Source of the DNA: Motacilla alba alba
Taxonomy: Eukaryota > Chordata > Aves > Passeriformes > Motacillidae
Assembly: GCF_015832195.1 (NCBI RefSeq)
Contig: NC_052046.1
Location: 36,050,911-36,114,910 of the forward strand
Direction of reading: 5' to 3'
Length of the DNA: 64,000 nt
Positions within the stretch are counted from its first letter, which is position 1; every line of letters starts with the position of its first letter. Positions 1-11,304 of this stretch are shown here, piece by piece. The notes beneath the pieces are model-generated. The model was given only the letters and a program-made list of their open reading frames with translations, did not search any database and was not told the DNA's origin. Made by a program: the position numbers and the translations under genes.

Positions 1-803
1 GAGCTGACAAGTCTGCTCAAGAAACAGATTTCCACCTTCTTTGAAGACCTGTAGCTAACAGTTATTCTCCACATGGGATAATCACTCAGCAGAAGTCAGC
101 TGTTTCAACATGCTCTTTATCCAATAATGTTGATCTGTTTGTGCCAATTCTGTGTGCTTTGGCAGGAGATGATAAAAATTATGGATACAGTGTATGAGAA
201 CTTTCACTGGGAAAATGGAAAAAAAACCCATTTTATTATGGATTAAAGTTTTATCAGTTTCATGATTAAGATTGTACTGATACTTCTTGTGTCCACAGAC
301 TGCTCTGATTTATAGGTAACGATTTATAGAAGCAAAAACCTCTCTCCTGATACTCTCTCCTTTGCCTGTCCAGGTCCAACACCACTCATTTGACAAGGTG
401 AAGGAAACACCAAACTCCCCAACTCTAGGCTACACTGGCTGAGACCAGTGATGAACCTCTTGGTTTATCAAGAGCACATTGCTCAGGCCCATGTCCTCTC
501 TGACCCACGCACACAGCAAGGCCACTGCATGCTCTCTCCCATGACTGTACCCAAAATGGACCTTGAAAACCATTTTGCCTATGGCTGCAGTACACTTTCT
601 CACATGCTGGGGCTTAGTTGACATTTTCTGAATCCTCTCCCAGGTGTAGGTGGCTTCCATACCTACCGACTTAAGATCCTGGCTGACAATCAGGACCCTG
701 ATGCAATGCAGCAAATACACTCCTCCCACTGTACCCCCACTGAGCCAGGCCTGGGGGCCACCCCGAAAATGCCACCACCCCTCCACTCCCACCAGTGTCC
801 TAC
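1..803 (-). other. KIAA1958: KIAA1958 intron downstream of the large coding exon (partial)
   Basis: This is intronic sequence on the 3' side of the large KIAA1958 exon. The splice donor (GT after CCAG) lies at 803-802 on the minus strand. The reading frame happens to stay open for about 124 further codons to a stop near 430, but the extra residues do not resemble the family, so I treat it as intron or, at most, an intron-retention isoform. No downstream exon was recognised here. Confidence 0.6.
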
Positions 804-1956
804 CTGGCATCAGCTGCGCTGCTGCCTCAGGGGTGGTGATGGGTGCTGCGTGGGGCTGCTGCTGGCTGGAGCTGACCTCAGGCTCGGCGCCCACCGAGGG
901 CGAGCCGGCCACCTCACCACCCGGGGCCAGCTGTGGGATGGACGGGAGGGTCTCCTCGGCGGCCACCAGTGGCTCTTCCTGACCAGGCAGCTGCAGGGCT
1001 GAGAGGGGGATGCTGATGGGCTTCCCAGCGGTGGTGATGGCATTGGAGCTGGTGGCAGGCACCTGCAGGGCAGCCACAGGGCCACCGCCTGCCCCCCGCG
1101 CCGGGGAGGCGAGGGGTCCCCGGGGTGGCCGCTGCGCGGCCATGCGGGGCGGGCCAGGCGGGGAGGCGCAGGGGCGCGGCGGGTCGGGGTCGGGACCTGC
1201 GGCCGGCTGGGGCACGGTTCTGGCGGGTCCCAGGCAGGAGGGCCCAGCTGGGGGCTGCGGCTTGGGCTTGGACATCTGCGTCAGGGACAGGGCCGGCCCA
1301 TCAGCTCCGGCCGTCAGCTCCGCATTGGCCACTATATAGTAGTCCTCAGGGAGCTCCTGCTTGATCTTCTTGAGGAGCACGTCACCGCCGCCCTCGTCGG
1401 CGGGCTGAGCCTGGGCCTGGGCCGTGGCAGCTGGCCGCTTGCGGGGGCCGGTGGGAGCACGGTGCGGGTGTGGCTCAAAGTCACTGTCCTCGTCGGTGAC
1501 AGAGGACTCACAGACCATGTCGAAGAGGGTAGCCTCATCCTCGTACTCCTCCACAGGCTCACCCAGCTCTGACGGCTCGCTGCAGTAGGAGAAGTCGCAG
1601 GAGTCACGAGTGCGGGTGCAATCCAGCTTGGCCTTCCCTGGCCGGCCTGGGTAGCGCTCCAGGGGGCTGGCTTGAGCCTCTGATGGCACCCCCAGCATGC
1701 TGGGACTGTCTGAGTTGAAGCTGCGGCTGTCCTGGAAGCAGACACGCTCCTGGGAACCGGCCCGGCAAGTGGCGGCCAGGGGCCAGTGGTAGGCATGGCC
1801 AGCACTACAGCCCCACATGGCTGTCAGGTTGCCGTGGGCCCCCTCGGAAAGCAGGTGCTTGAGGTTGGGGATGAGGCTGCAGATGGTCCCATGGCTGTGG
1901 GCCCAGCTCACTAGCTTCGAGAGATTTTCGGAGGAGGTGTGAAGGCAGTCCTCCAT
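804..1956 (-). CDS. KIAA1958: KIAA1958, large N-terminal coding exon
   Basis: This exon encodes residues 1-384 plus one base of the next codon. It starts MEDCLHTSSENLSK, which I recognise as the start of vertebrate KIAA1958. Highly conserved stretches come first (about 1-160, including a Trp/His/Cys-rich part and an acidic EEYEDE segment near 136-142). A Lys-rich IKQE sumoylation-type motif follows at 198-201, then DYYIVANAEL. Residues 230-300 are a GC-rich, Pro/Ala-rich variable region, and ISIPLSALQLPGQ is conserved near 314-326. The exon ends at a good donor (CCAG then GTAGGA). KIAA1958 is known as a gene domesticated from a Crypton tyrosine-recombinase transposon; that domain lies in later exons, outside the window. 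Its molecular role is not established. The upstream acceptor is probably CTTCAG or CTTCCCAG, giving an exon start at 1994 or 1982. The ATG is the family start. No frame breaks are seen. Confidence 0.93.
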
Positions 1957-2175
1957 GGTACAGGATCAACAGCGCCTGGCCACTGGGAAGTCAGCTGAAG
2001 ATACAGTTCAGATCACAGGGTCCTGGCACTGATGGTCGTGTATTGCCAAGCTCATATTTACTTCTCACCTGCAGAGAGACAGAGCAAAACCCCACTCTTC
2101 AGCACTCCTACAGCATGATCATGTTTGCATGAGAAAATGAAACATTTGTATGCTCAGCTAAACCCACCCATTTCA

Positions 2176-2396
2176 CTCTTATCTCATGTCCTTCAAAACA
2201 TGCCTGGTTTTAAGCAGCCTCATTCCTCATTCTCAGAACATCCCTGCAACATACAACTGAAGAGAAAACTGCTTTTCAAACAAGCCTCTTATCTCATGTC
2301 CTTCAAAACATGCCTGGTTTTAAGCAGCCTCATTCCTCATTCTCAGAACATCCCTGCAACATACAACTGAAGAGAAAACTGCTTTTCAAACAAGCC
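2176..2396. repeat. Perfect 110-bp tandem duplication
   Basis: Two head-to-tail copies of a 110-bp unit (2176-2285 and 2286-2395) with no mismatch that I can see. The unit is ordinary AT-rich intronic sequence, just upstream of the KIAA1958 coding exon. Exact identity indicates a very recent duplication or an assembly artefact. Confidence 0.92.
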
Positions 2397-5300
2397 AATT
2401 CACTATCAGTAGCAAAATTATTAGAAGCTTAAATCTCTGGCAAAATATAAAAGCAGCCCAAAAGATGGTGATTGTGTGTTCATACCTAGGAAATGAAAAT
2501 TAAACAAAATCTTAATACATACAATTAATCTTGGACACCAGGGTGGCAATCAAGCACCAACTGGATCTGAAGAAACAAAGTTTTACATAATTTATGCAGA
2601 TTTCTCAACTGAATCAAATATCTCCTATTCAACTGAATTTAAGAGGGATCAAAAGGAAGGCTCAAAACTGCAGTTTTCAATACAAGGAATAAGCAAACAA
2701 GCTCACCTTTCACTGTTCTAAACTGATAGTCATCAGTTGCTCTAAGGCTTAAGAGACTCTCAAAGGGCCTGCAAGACTTAAACCAGAATCTTTTTTTAAC
2801 TTTGAGACTTAACATTTTGCTTTTTTTCATATTGTCTATTTTCCAACATCTAAATCACAATTCAGTTCAAGAAAACTTTTGCCATTTTCATCAAAACGTT
2901 TTAGAAATTTGCCATACAGGATGACAGCAAAGTCTGCATGTCTTTCTATGTATACAGCTAGTGACAGAGAAGTCATCTCCAGTGACCTCAGACAGCTAAA
3001 GTATCTGTGAATTTCTCATTTCTGCGGGTCTGTTTGGAGGCTCTCCCTAACCCTCTCTCTGCTGTTCTTTGTGAACATGACCTGCAAGCCTTGGAGTTCC
3101 TGTTGTTCTCATTTCACTTTTGTTTTCACATAGGCAGAAAAACCCATTACATTTGTCCCAGATCAAATGCAGCATCCATGGCAATGTTACACCTCATTTT
3201 ATTCCTTATCCTCATCTACACAAGCATTTTTAGATACAAAATTAACTGCGTCAAGGCTCAAAAAGACAGCCACATGGTGGCTAACTGGCCCTGGGGAATG
3301 TTTTCCCTAAAACTCAACATAAATTACTACCTGCCTACCTAGTTGCTCCTCAGTCACCTGCCACCAGTTAGCTGCAGATATCTATGTTTGCTCTGTGCAA
3401 AGGGAGGTGAAGAGGCTGTGTTTCAATGATTTTGCAGTTTGCACATCCCTTCCCCCTCACTCCACCAGGCAAGGGTTGGTCTGTGGAAACCAAAACTGGA
3501 AATAAAATAGACAAACACTGCCTGTGATTTTCCCCACAAGTCTCCTTCTGGTTTTTCCACCCCATCCACAGTGAGTCTTTGGTGGGGTCAAGAATGGAGC
3601 CAGCATGGGAATTTCTAGAAACTTTACAAATTTCTAGGTATTTTTTCAACATCTTTGAAATTAAGCATGGAGGGAATGAATGAACAGGAAGAAGCACATA
3701 ATTAGGAAACAAAATCGTATAAAATTCCAGCTTGTTTTTGCAGTAGCTCAAGACAGAGTGCATGTGCAGAGAACTGCTACACTAAATTGAATTCTAGCCC
3801 ACATGCAAACAGAGATCTCAGAGCATCACCTGCAACACAAAGCTCCTTGTGCGATCAGTGCATCTGTGAAGTATAAGAAATGCAGAAGGTCTCCAATTTG
3901 CAACTCTTTTAGGCACTGGAGAAGACCTCCTTTTTCAAACGTATGACTTTTAAATATCTAAAACTTCTTTTTTGTGATATTTTATTTGTTTTAAAGCTTT
4001 TAAAGATCACTCTTAACAGGGGCCATAATCCCTGTTTCTTCTAAGAAATCCATGTTTCTTCTAAAAGGCTAAGGAATCCATGTTTCTTCTAAGAGTCATA
4101 TTCAAAGATACATACTTACAACCTACCCTCCCACAGAAGAAACACAAAAACACAGGAGGGAGAGCTAAAGTCAGCAATACAGTCAGAAGCTGCATCAGAG
4201 TAAACCTCGTGTGGTATCATGGAGCTGCTCCATCACCACACAATCAGGAATGTATCTTGGGGAGACAGAAAGCCCCATTTGGCCAAAGGATCACTTTCCC
4301 CTTAGGAAAATGAGATAAGGTCTGCCACAGTCTGACTGCCATGGTGAATGTACATCCAAGTGTAAATTCAAGATTGTGCAGTTACTCAGAAGCACTGTGT
4401 CTTCAGTTTGCCAGCTGCAACAGAAGTCGCAAATGGCACTTTGGGAGGGAGGGACTAATGCTGTAGAAAGCACAGAAAAAGCATCATTATGTCCCTGGTT
4501 TTCTGGAGAGTACCTTGTCTGCTCAGTCAGACAGCAGGATCCTGGCTGACAATTTGCTCTTGTTTTCTAAATCACATTTTAGAGATTATGTAAGTTCTTC
4601 ATTCAGACTGGCAAGATCTGATAAGATGACTCATGCTTAATAACCTGATAACATGATAACTCTGAAATCATAGTTACATGATGTAGTTTCAATGCAATCT
4701 ACACTGGTATTTTAACTGCATTACAGAAATTTTAATCTTCCACAGCATTTTTTGCAGTTCAGAGCCTGCAAATATCTAAATCAGAGTGAAGCATGTCTGG
4801 GTGCTGCAAATTCACGGCAGCTACCTGGACCCTCAAAGAAGAGTTGAATTTCTGGGCTTTTTTAGATTTTACAACCTCATTTACAGCATACCACTATAAT
4901 GACTAATGTGGACAGAATGTGTGCTGTGCAAGAAAGTGGTATTATTGCAAAGCCATGCCTTGAGATCTGTTAATGCATTAAGGGGAACACCATTTGATTT
5001 AGGAAAGGCAATATTTTCTATATCCAGAACCAGAGTTTTGCCATAGTAAATCCATTTGATGACCAAGGGGCAATGAAAAATAGCAACATTTAAAGAGTAA
5101 CCCTCATTCATGTTCTAAGATGGGACTTGGCTTAGCTACTGTGATAAATCGGTGTGATTCGTGCGGACAAAATTGAAACACTAATCAATATTGTTACAGT
5201 AAATTAATATTTGGAAATAATAAAACAGTTAAAAGGTAAATGCCAAGAAAGGAAGGGAGAGGAGGGGTCCGTTCCCCCCCCCCCCCCCCCCCCCCCTTCT

Positions 5301-5414
5301 GCTGCACATGTTTAGAACAGGAAGAAGCAAGAGATAACTATTACTAAATTTATCTGGAAGAGAGGAAAATTTGGTGGGAAACCAGGAAAATGTTAATTAT
5401 ATGAGATTTATTGC
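2397..5414. other. KIAA1958 intron 1, unique sequence
   Basis: AT-rich intronic sequence without a supportable gene. It contains a small direct repeat at about 4035-4095 (three copies of a motif like AATCCATGTTTCTTCTAA) and a run of 23 C at 5274-5296. Short open frames here show no family resemblance. Confidence 0.6.
5274..5296. repeat. Homopolymer (C)23
   Basis: Uninterrupted run of 23 C on the plus strand, preceded by a G-rich stretch (GGGAGAGGAGGGG). It lies in an otherwise AT-rich intron, about 120 bp before an LTR. Length in an assembly is unreliable. Confidence 0.95.
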
Positions 5415-5419
5415 TTTAA

Positions 5420-5902
5420 TGCTGGAACATAATATTGGCTTATATTATGTTAGTTTTGGCTTGTACTATACCAGCTTGGTGCGCATGTGTAATCCAAAGG
5501 TGAAATAAAGGACACCTGAGGAAGAGGGTAAGCCTTCCTCAGACGACCCCCAAAGAGTGGTGCGACCACCTAAAAGGATGGTAGAGCATGCGTGATGATG
5601 ATGATGATAAGGGTGGAGATACAAGTGTGAAGAATCAAAAATAGGAGGAGATGGTGATGACGTACAGTATAAAAGGAGAACTTTAGCTTGGCAAGCTTGT
5701 ATGTGAGGTGGCAGGGGTCCAAAATCCCTGCGCTCTGTACCCCACGCGTAGTTCGCGCGGTTATTTGTTTGTTTTGTTTTGTTTGCTTATACGCTATTAT
5801 AAGAACCAAATTATCCCTTATTTTAACCAAATTATATTGTCAATGTTTTGAGTGTATTCAATTTTATATATATTAATTTACTTAATTAAAATTGCTGCTA
5901 CA
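5420..5902 (+). mobile_element. Solo LTR of an avian endogenous retrovirus, with intact TSD
   Basis: A 483-bp element with TG...CA ends flanked by the exact 5-bp duplication TTTAA (5415-5419 and 5903-5907). A TATA box (TATAAAAG, 5668-5675) and a late ATTAAA at about 5885 give plus orientation. There is no gag, pol or env sequence beside it, so it is a solo LTR left by recombination. The GATGAT run at 5594-5608 is internal to it. I do not assign a named family. Confidence 0.85.
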
Positions 5903-5907
5903 TTTAA

Positions 5908-8900
5908 TTTTGTTTGGGGTTTTTTTTGGGATAATAGGGCAAATATAACACTACTTTAATGCAGACAAAATTCTTCCTGATTTTGCACAGAGCAGTAGCA
6001 ACAGCCCCCTTGTTATGAGAGGCCCTTGCACCAAGCACGTCCCAGGAGCAATAGCAGTTGGTAGCTGTCCAACATGAACTCTTTCCTTTATCCCATGAAA
6101 AGAATGAACAAACACCATTGGGGAGCAGAGATCTGGCTACCTCAACTACATTTTCTCTTTTGGCTCCTTGCACATGAAAGTCATAGAGTGGAGTTTTGGT
6201 TAGGACTTTATGGAAGGTTCCTCAGACTAAAAAGGAATTAATTCCGTGATATGGCTCCCTCAGAAAGGAGGCCAGAAGAGGTGAGGATGCAGTGAAGGAA
6301 CTACATGCAAAAAAGTGGGATGATGCAGAGGTGTGGAGTGGGAAGTGAGTGTCCTCCAGCAGTGCCTATACAGTGGAACATGGATTTGGTGGACTGATAG
6401 CTCAGAGAGGGTGATGGGTGCATTTTGTTGTAAAGAAGGAAAAAAATAATGTCAGTATTCTGTCCTCTCACAGAACCCCAGGTAGTTAGCAATGGATTGC
6501 CTTCCCGGGGTAATTTTAGATAAGTTGATTCATACAAATTTGCATCACGCATATCTATGCTTGAAATTCTATTACCATTACTGATTATTGGTACTTCCAT
6601 ACTGGTTTTTTTCAAGGGAGCAATATAGCCAGGACTACATTAACAGTTCTCTTGAGACATGATGCTAAGGCTGATACTACTGAAAATTTTCTAAAAGTTC
6701 AAGATTCTCAAAATAAGAATACAATGCAAAATTTACTTCTGTTAATAATAAACAATAATTGTTCTAATCAGACAGCTGTATAAAAACTAAAACCTGAATC
6801 CTAAAACATAAAAAGGTGTAAAAAAACCTGCATTTACTCATTTTACATAATGGATTTCATACTAATCTTGTAGCAGCTGAAACCTAACTTTAAAGTGTTT
6901 TTATGGAGAAGCAATGTTTTGTCAGCTTCTACATTAAAAAAAAAAAAAAAACAACTTAGAAAGCAGTTGGGCTCTGCTTTCTCATACTTGCAAAAGAAGC
7001 TCAGAATATTTTCTCTGTGTTCAGTCCCTCCCCCCTGTACAAACTTACTAAGCTATTACTCCATCACTGTCTGAAGAGGAAGCATTGCTTCGTATTTTGA
7101 AAGATCCACCTTTCCATATTTAAAGCACTGTGTGTTAAAGGTTTGGCCACCATAATGTAAGTATGTATAGAATTCAAGATTTTAGCTAATGGACAGTATT
7201 GGGGCTTCTCTTATTACTAGAATTTCTTAAGCCAAATGTTTAGCACTGATAAATGAAAGAGGTCAATAACATCAGAAATTCAAGTGTAAATTCCTCCACA
7301 AAGGCAGAGTAGTACTGAAGTCCTCACAAAGGGCTGCTGCAGTCCCACGCTCCTTGCTAGCCATCAATCCAGGATCGCCTGGATATATTTCTCTTTCACA
7401 AAGTAAGTTGCTGAAGTAAACTCAGCAGTTGCTGCAGCCTTGCCCAGACAGCACCTACAAATGGTGGGCGCCCTAGCCATGCAATAGAGCATCCAAAATC
7501 ATACCACTGGCTAATCACCCTCTCTGTTATCTCCTTTGAGAGGACTCCTGCTAACAGTGGAGTTAAAGCTCAGCCTCTTTGACTCAGTGTTTTGATTTCT
7601 TCACTGATTTTGCTAAGGAGATCATCAAGATGACAAAGGACCAGGACAGACAACCAAAATAGACCAGCAAACTAGAAGAAATGGGAATAGATGAGGGCAT
7701 TTTCTCTGATTTTTGGTTTCTGGAGTACAAAACTTCCATGTCAACTCAAATATTATTGAATTTACTCTCTGCTTGAAAAAAAGGCTATGAAGCAAGAAGA
7801 AGCAGAAAGAGACAGAGAAAGAAAGTGCATAGAAAACAATGGCATCTTATAGGCAAGGTATGAATCAAGTAGTTTACCCAGTTCACCAGGGGGAGAAGGA
7901 GTTGACTTCCACCTCTAATACCAACTGTATATGGCTCCTTTTGTTTAGGAAGAAGTGTTTTTAATTGAATGTCTTTTCTGGAAAAAGAAGGGCATACATT
8001 ACAGAGGAAAAGCTCACAAATCCTGGCAAGTTCTGCAAGCCTGTGAGATAGTTTGGCAATGTCATGTATTCTTAAGCTAGTAATTCTCCAACTATGCTCA
8101 TTTGTTGCTTAACACAATCTCTGGATGGTGTCTTCAAGGGAAAAAGAACCTCTCACCTCAACAAAATCACTATTTTCAACTTACGTAAGCTTATACTGTT
8201 TGTCTGTGCTTTTAGCTCTAAAAGAAATAATTTTAAAATAAAGAGGGATACACAGTAGGAACAAAACAAAACCTTCATGCTAATTTTCCACCTCCACAAT
8301 TCTAGGATCCCAAATTTTACATGAAGTCAGTCATTTATGTGTAGCAAGTGCCTTCCCTTTTGTGGGTCTCAAGAGATTTTGTGCTTATATTTTGGGTGTT
8401 GTGAAATCAGTAGGAGCTCTGCTGCTGAATAAGCAGGCTTTACTCTCAATGAACCACAATTACAATTCCTGTCAATAACAAGCAGCACCAAGAATGCTTT
8501 CCTTAGAGAGGGGCTCAGAGGGTAGTAGGAGGAAAATATAATACATTTGTTTCTGGGCAAGTAATGCTGTACTCCATTCAGAAAAATGTTCTGGTTGTCT
8601 GTCACATTTACTCCACAAGGCTGCAGCTCCTTCTGAGTTGATGGTTAGTGTTCAGGATGCTTTCCTTGCCAAGTGTGGCACGCCTTCAGCTGCAGCTGTC
8701 ATCACCGAAAGCCGGAGCAAAGCAGTAAAACCTGTTTACTGGAGAAACTCCTTTAGCTGGCTAGGACAGCGTTTGAGGGTTTCCTCACCTTTTCATGTGG
8801 AAAACTATCACAGGATTAAGAACCTCCCAAGGGCCTGCCTCATTCACAAAGTAAAACGATTCACCCAATGACAGCAGAATTGACTAAGGAACAGTTCGGG

Positions 8901-10540
8901 GGCTCAATCCTTAATCTGAGTGTAGTGCTACACCACTGCTTCTATTTTTGTAATCGTTTTTCCTCAGCACCTACTAAACGGATCTACATGAGCCCTGCTC
9001 TTGCACAGTGTAGCTGAAGGGTCACAGAGAGACCAAAAGAGCACCAGGAGAAGCAGGTGAAAAGGGAGTAGAACAGATGGTGCAGGAAACCTGATCAATG
9101 AGTAAGTTCTTGTACATAAGAGCCTCTCCTATTACCCTACATGCCAAAGTCTCAATTAAGCTTCCTGAGACTGACCTTTTTCTCACTCTTTTTTTCCCCA
9201 GCTCATTGTGATTCTTTTGATATTACCTCAGACATGTTAAATCTTTATCATGAATCCCTGATCAAGCCACCCCCTGTGCTGGTGTTTCCCTGTCATGAGT
9301 TTCATTCCTCAGAAATATAGGTCTGATATTGTTGTTCTCATTTGCAGGGTGTAGAATCATCAGAGAACAGTACAGAAATGCACAGGACTGCTTCTTCTTG
9401 CTGAGGAAGGTTCTTCCTTCCAAGGACCATGTCTGAAAGAGAAGTGACCCTTCTACAGTTTTTGAATGTAACTGCTAAGTTGCTGAGTACCTCCAGCTCA
9501 AGAGAAGTCAAAGTACTTGGCAGTGCTATGCTTCATCTTTTTTACCCTGTGTCTTTCTTAGGCATCCTAGGACATGTTCTGCCATGCTCTGCACAGAAGC
9601 TCTGTAGCACTAATGTAGTCCTGTAAAATATCAACACTCCACACTACTTACAACTGAGCAGTGTACTCATGAACCCAGAAAAGACTTCAGGATTTTGAAA
9701 GCACCAAATCCTGCTTGTTCAATTCAGTGTTTAGCAAGTGCACCCCTGAAACTTTCTCTCAAATGACACATATCTCATTTTGTTAACAAAGATACTTCTC
9801 ACTGTGATCTTCAACAAAGACCTGAGAGACAACATAGACTCTCTGGCCTAGCTTAAATAAACTGTGTTCCTGCAGACTGACAAATGAAAGCAAGTTTTAG
9901 GACTAGCAGCTCTGAAGACTTACACAGTGTTAGATGAACTGTCCAATGACCATTATGTACTCCTGGGTTAGTGAGCAGAGAAAAATGTGGTAGGAGCAAA
10001 CATGTTCAGTTGTACTCATGTCTTTCTCCACTAGCAGCAATGGAGGTGATGTAGCAAGAATGATGATTAGTGCAAAATCCATCCTGGATTTCCAAGCACT
10101 TGGAAACCTGTGTAACTGTGATTTGTGTGAATTTGGCTCTACCTTCCACTGAAGTTATAATGGGTCTGACACTGAATTTTTCCACATCTTCAAACAAAAC
10201 CCATCCTTTTCATAAAGTATCTTTCAACAGCAAAGGCAAAATGCATGTTTCCATTTCTAATATTTTTACTGCTGCACTGTTCCTCACTCCTTGAATACAG
10301 GTAGGACCACTGTTGCACAGAAAGAAACAGCTGTTGTGGTGCAACCAAGCAATCCATCCTCAAATTTGCTTAGAAGAGCTTAATATCTACTGAAGTGAAG
10401 AAGAGCTTAATAGAAGAGTTTAATATCCACTCCTTTGAGTGCAGTGGCCATTGAACTAGGTCCAAAATGTCTTATCTGTGAGACCGGACTTGCTCAATGA
10501 ATAATGTCACTGCAGCCACTTCCCTTGATGGATGAATTTT
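5908..10540. other. KIAA1958 intron 1, no gene seen
   Basis: AT-rich non-coding sequence with short A-runs (for example near 6935-6951). An open frame of 77 codons at 8638-8871 has no recognisable similarity and no context supporting expression. I see no RNA gene. Confidence 0.55.
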
Positions 10541-11304
10541 GGACAGGCTAAAAAGATGGGCTGAGGCCAATTGTATGAGGTTCAGCTAGACCAAGTGCCG
10601 AGTCCTGCACTTTGGCCACAACAACCCCATATAGTGCTACAGTCTGGGGGCAGAGTGGCTGGAAATCTGTCCAGTGGAAGAGGATCCAAGGATGTTGGTC
10701 AACAGTGGCTGAACATGAGGTAGAATATGCCCAGGTGGCCAAGAAGGACAATGGCATCATTGCCTGTATCAGCAACTGTGTGGCCAGCAGGACCAGAGCA
10801 GTCCCTCTGTACTGGGCACTGGTGAGGCTGTGCCTCAAGTGCTGTGTTCAGTTCTGGGTCCCTCACTACTGGAAAGACACTGACGTGCTGGAGTGTGTAC
10901 AAAGAAGGGCAAAGGAGCTGAGGAAGGGTGTGGAGCATGGGTCTGATGAGAAGCAAGTGAGGGAGTTGGGGCTGTTTAACTTGGAGAAAAGGAGGCTCAG
11001 GGGAGACATTAACACTACAACTCTGCAACTCTGAAAGGAGGGTGTAGCCAAGTGTGTTTGGTCTCTACTTCCAGACAACTAGCAAAAAAATAAGAGGACA
11101 TAGCCTCAAGGGGCTGAGGTTGGACATTAAGAATTTCTTCAGAGAAAGGGGGACTTAACATTGGAATGGGCTGCCCTGGGATGTGATGGAGTCACCATCC
11201 CTGGAGGTGTTTCAGAAAAGATTGGATGTGGCACTCAGTGCCACAAGTATTATACTTGATGGTATCAGAGATCTTTTTCCAACTAACTGGTTCTGTGATT
11301 CTGT
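10541..11304 (+). mobile_element. CR1 LINE, 3'-end fragment
   Basis: A 5'-truncated CR1 copy. It carries the end of the ORF2 reverse transcriptase region (the typical ...[14 protein letters not shown]... and [12 protein letters not shown] segments in a still partly open frame, 10612-11034) followed by the 3' UTR. It ends in the CR1 hallmark of short ATTCTGTG-type repeats. 5' truncation is normal for LINE insertion; the coding part has no function on its own. Confidence 0.88.

Noticed and set aside
8638..8871. 77-codon plus-strand open frame
   Set aside because: No recognisable domain, no splice or promoter context, and a length expected by chance.
10612..11034. 140-codon plus-strand open frame
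   Set aside because: It is the C-terminal part of CR1 ORF2 within a truncated LINE, not a host gene.
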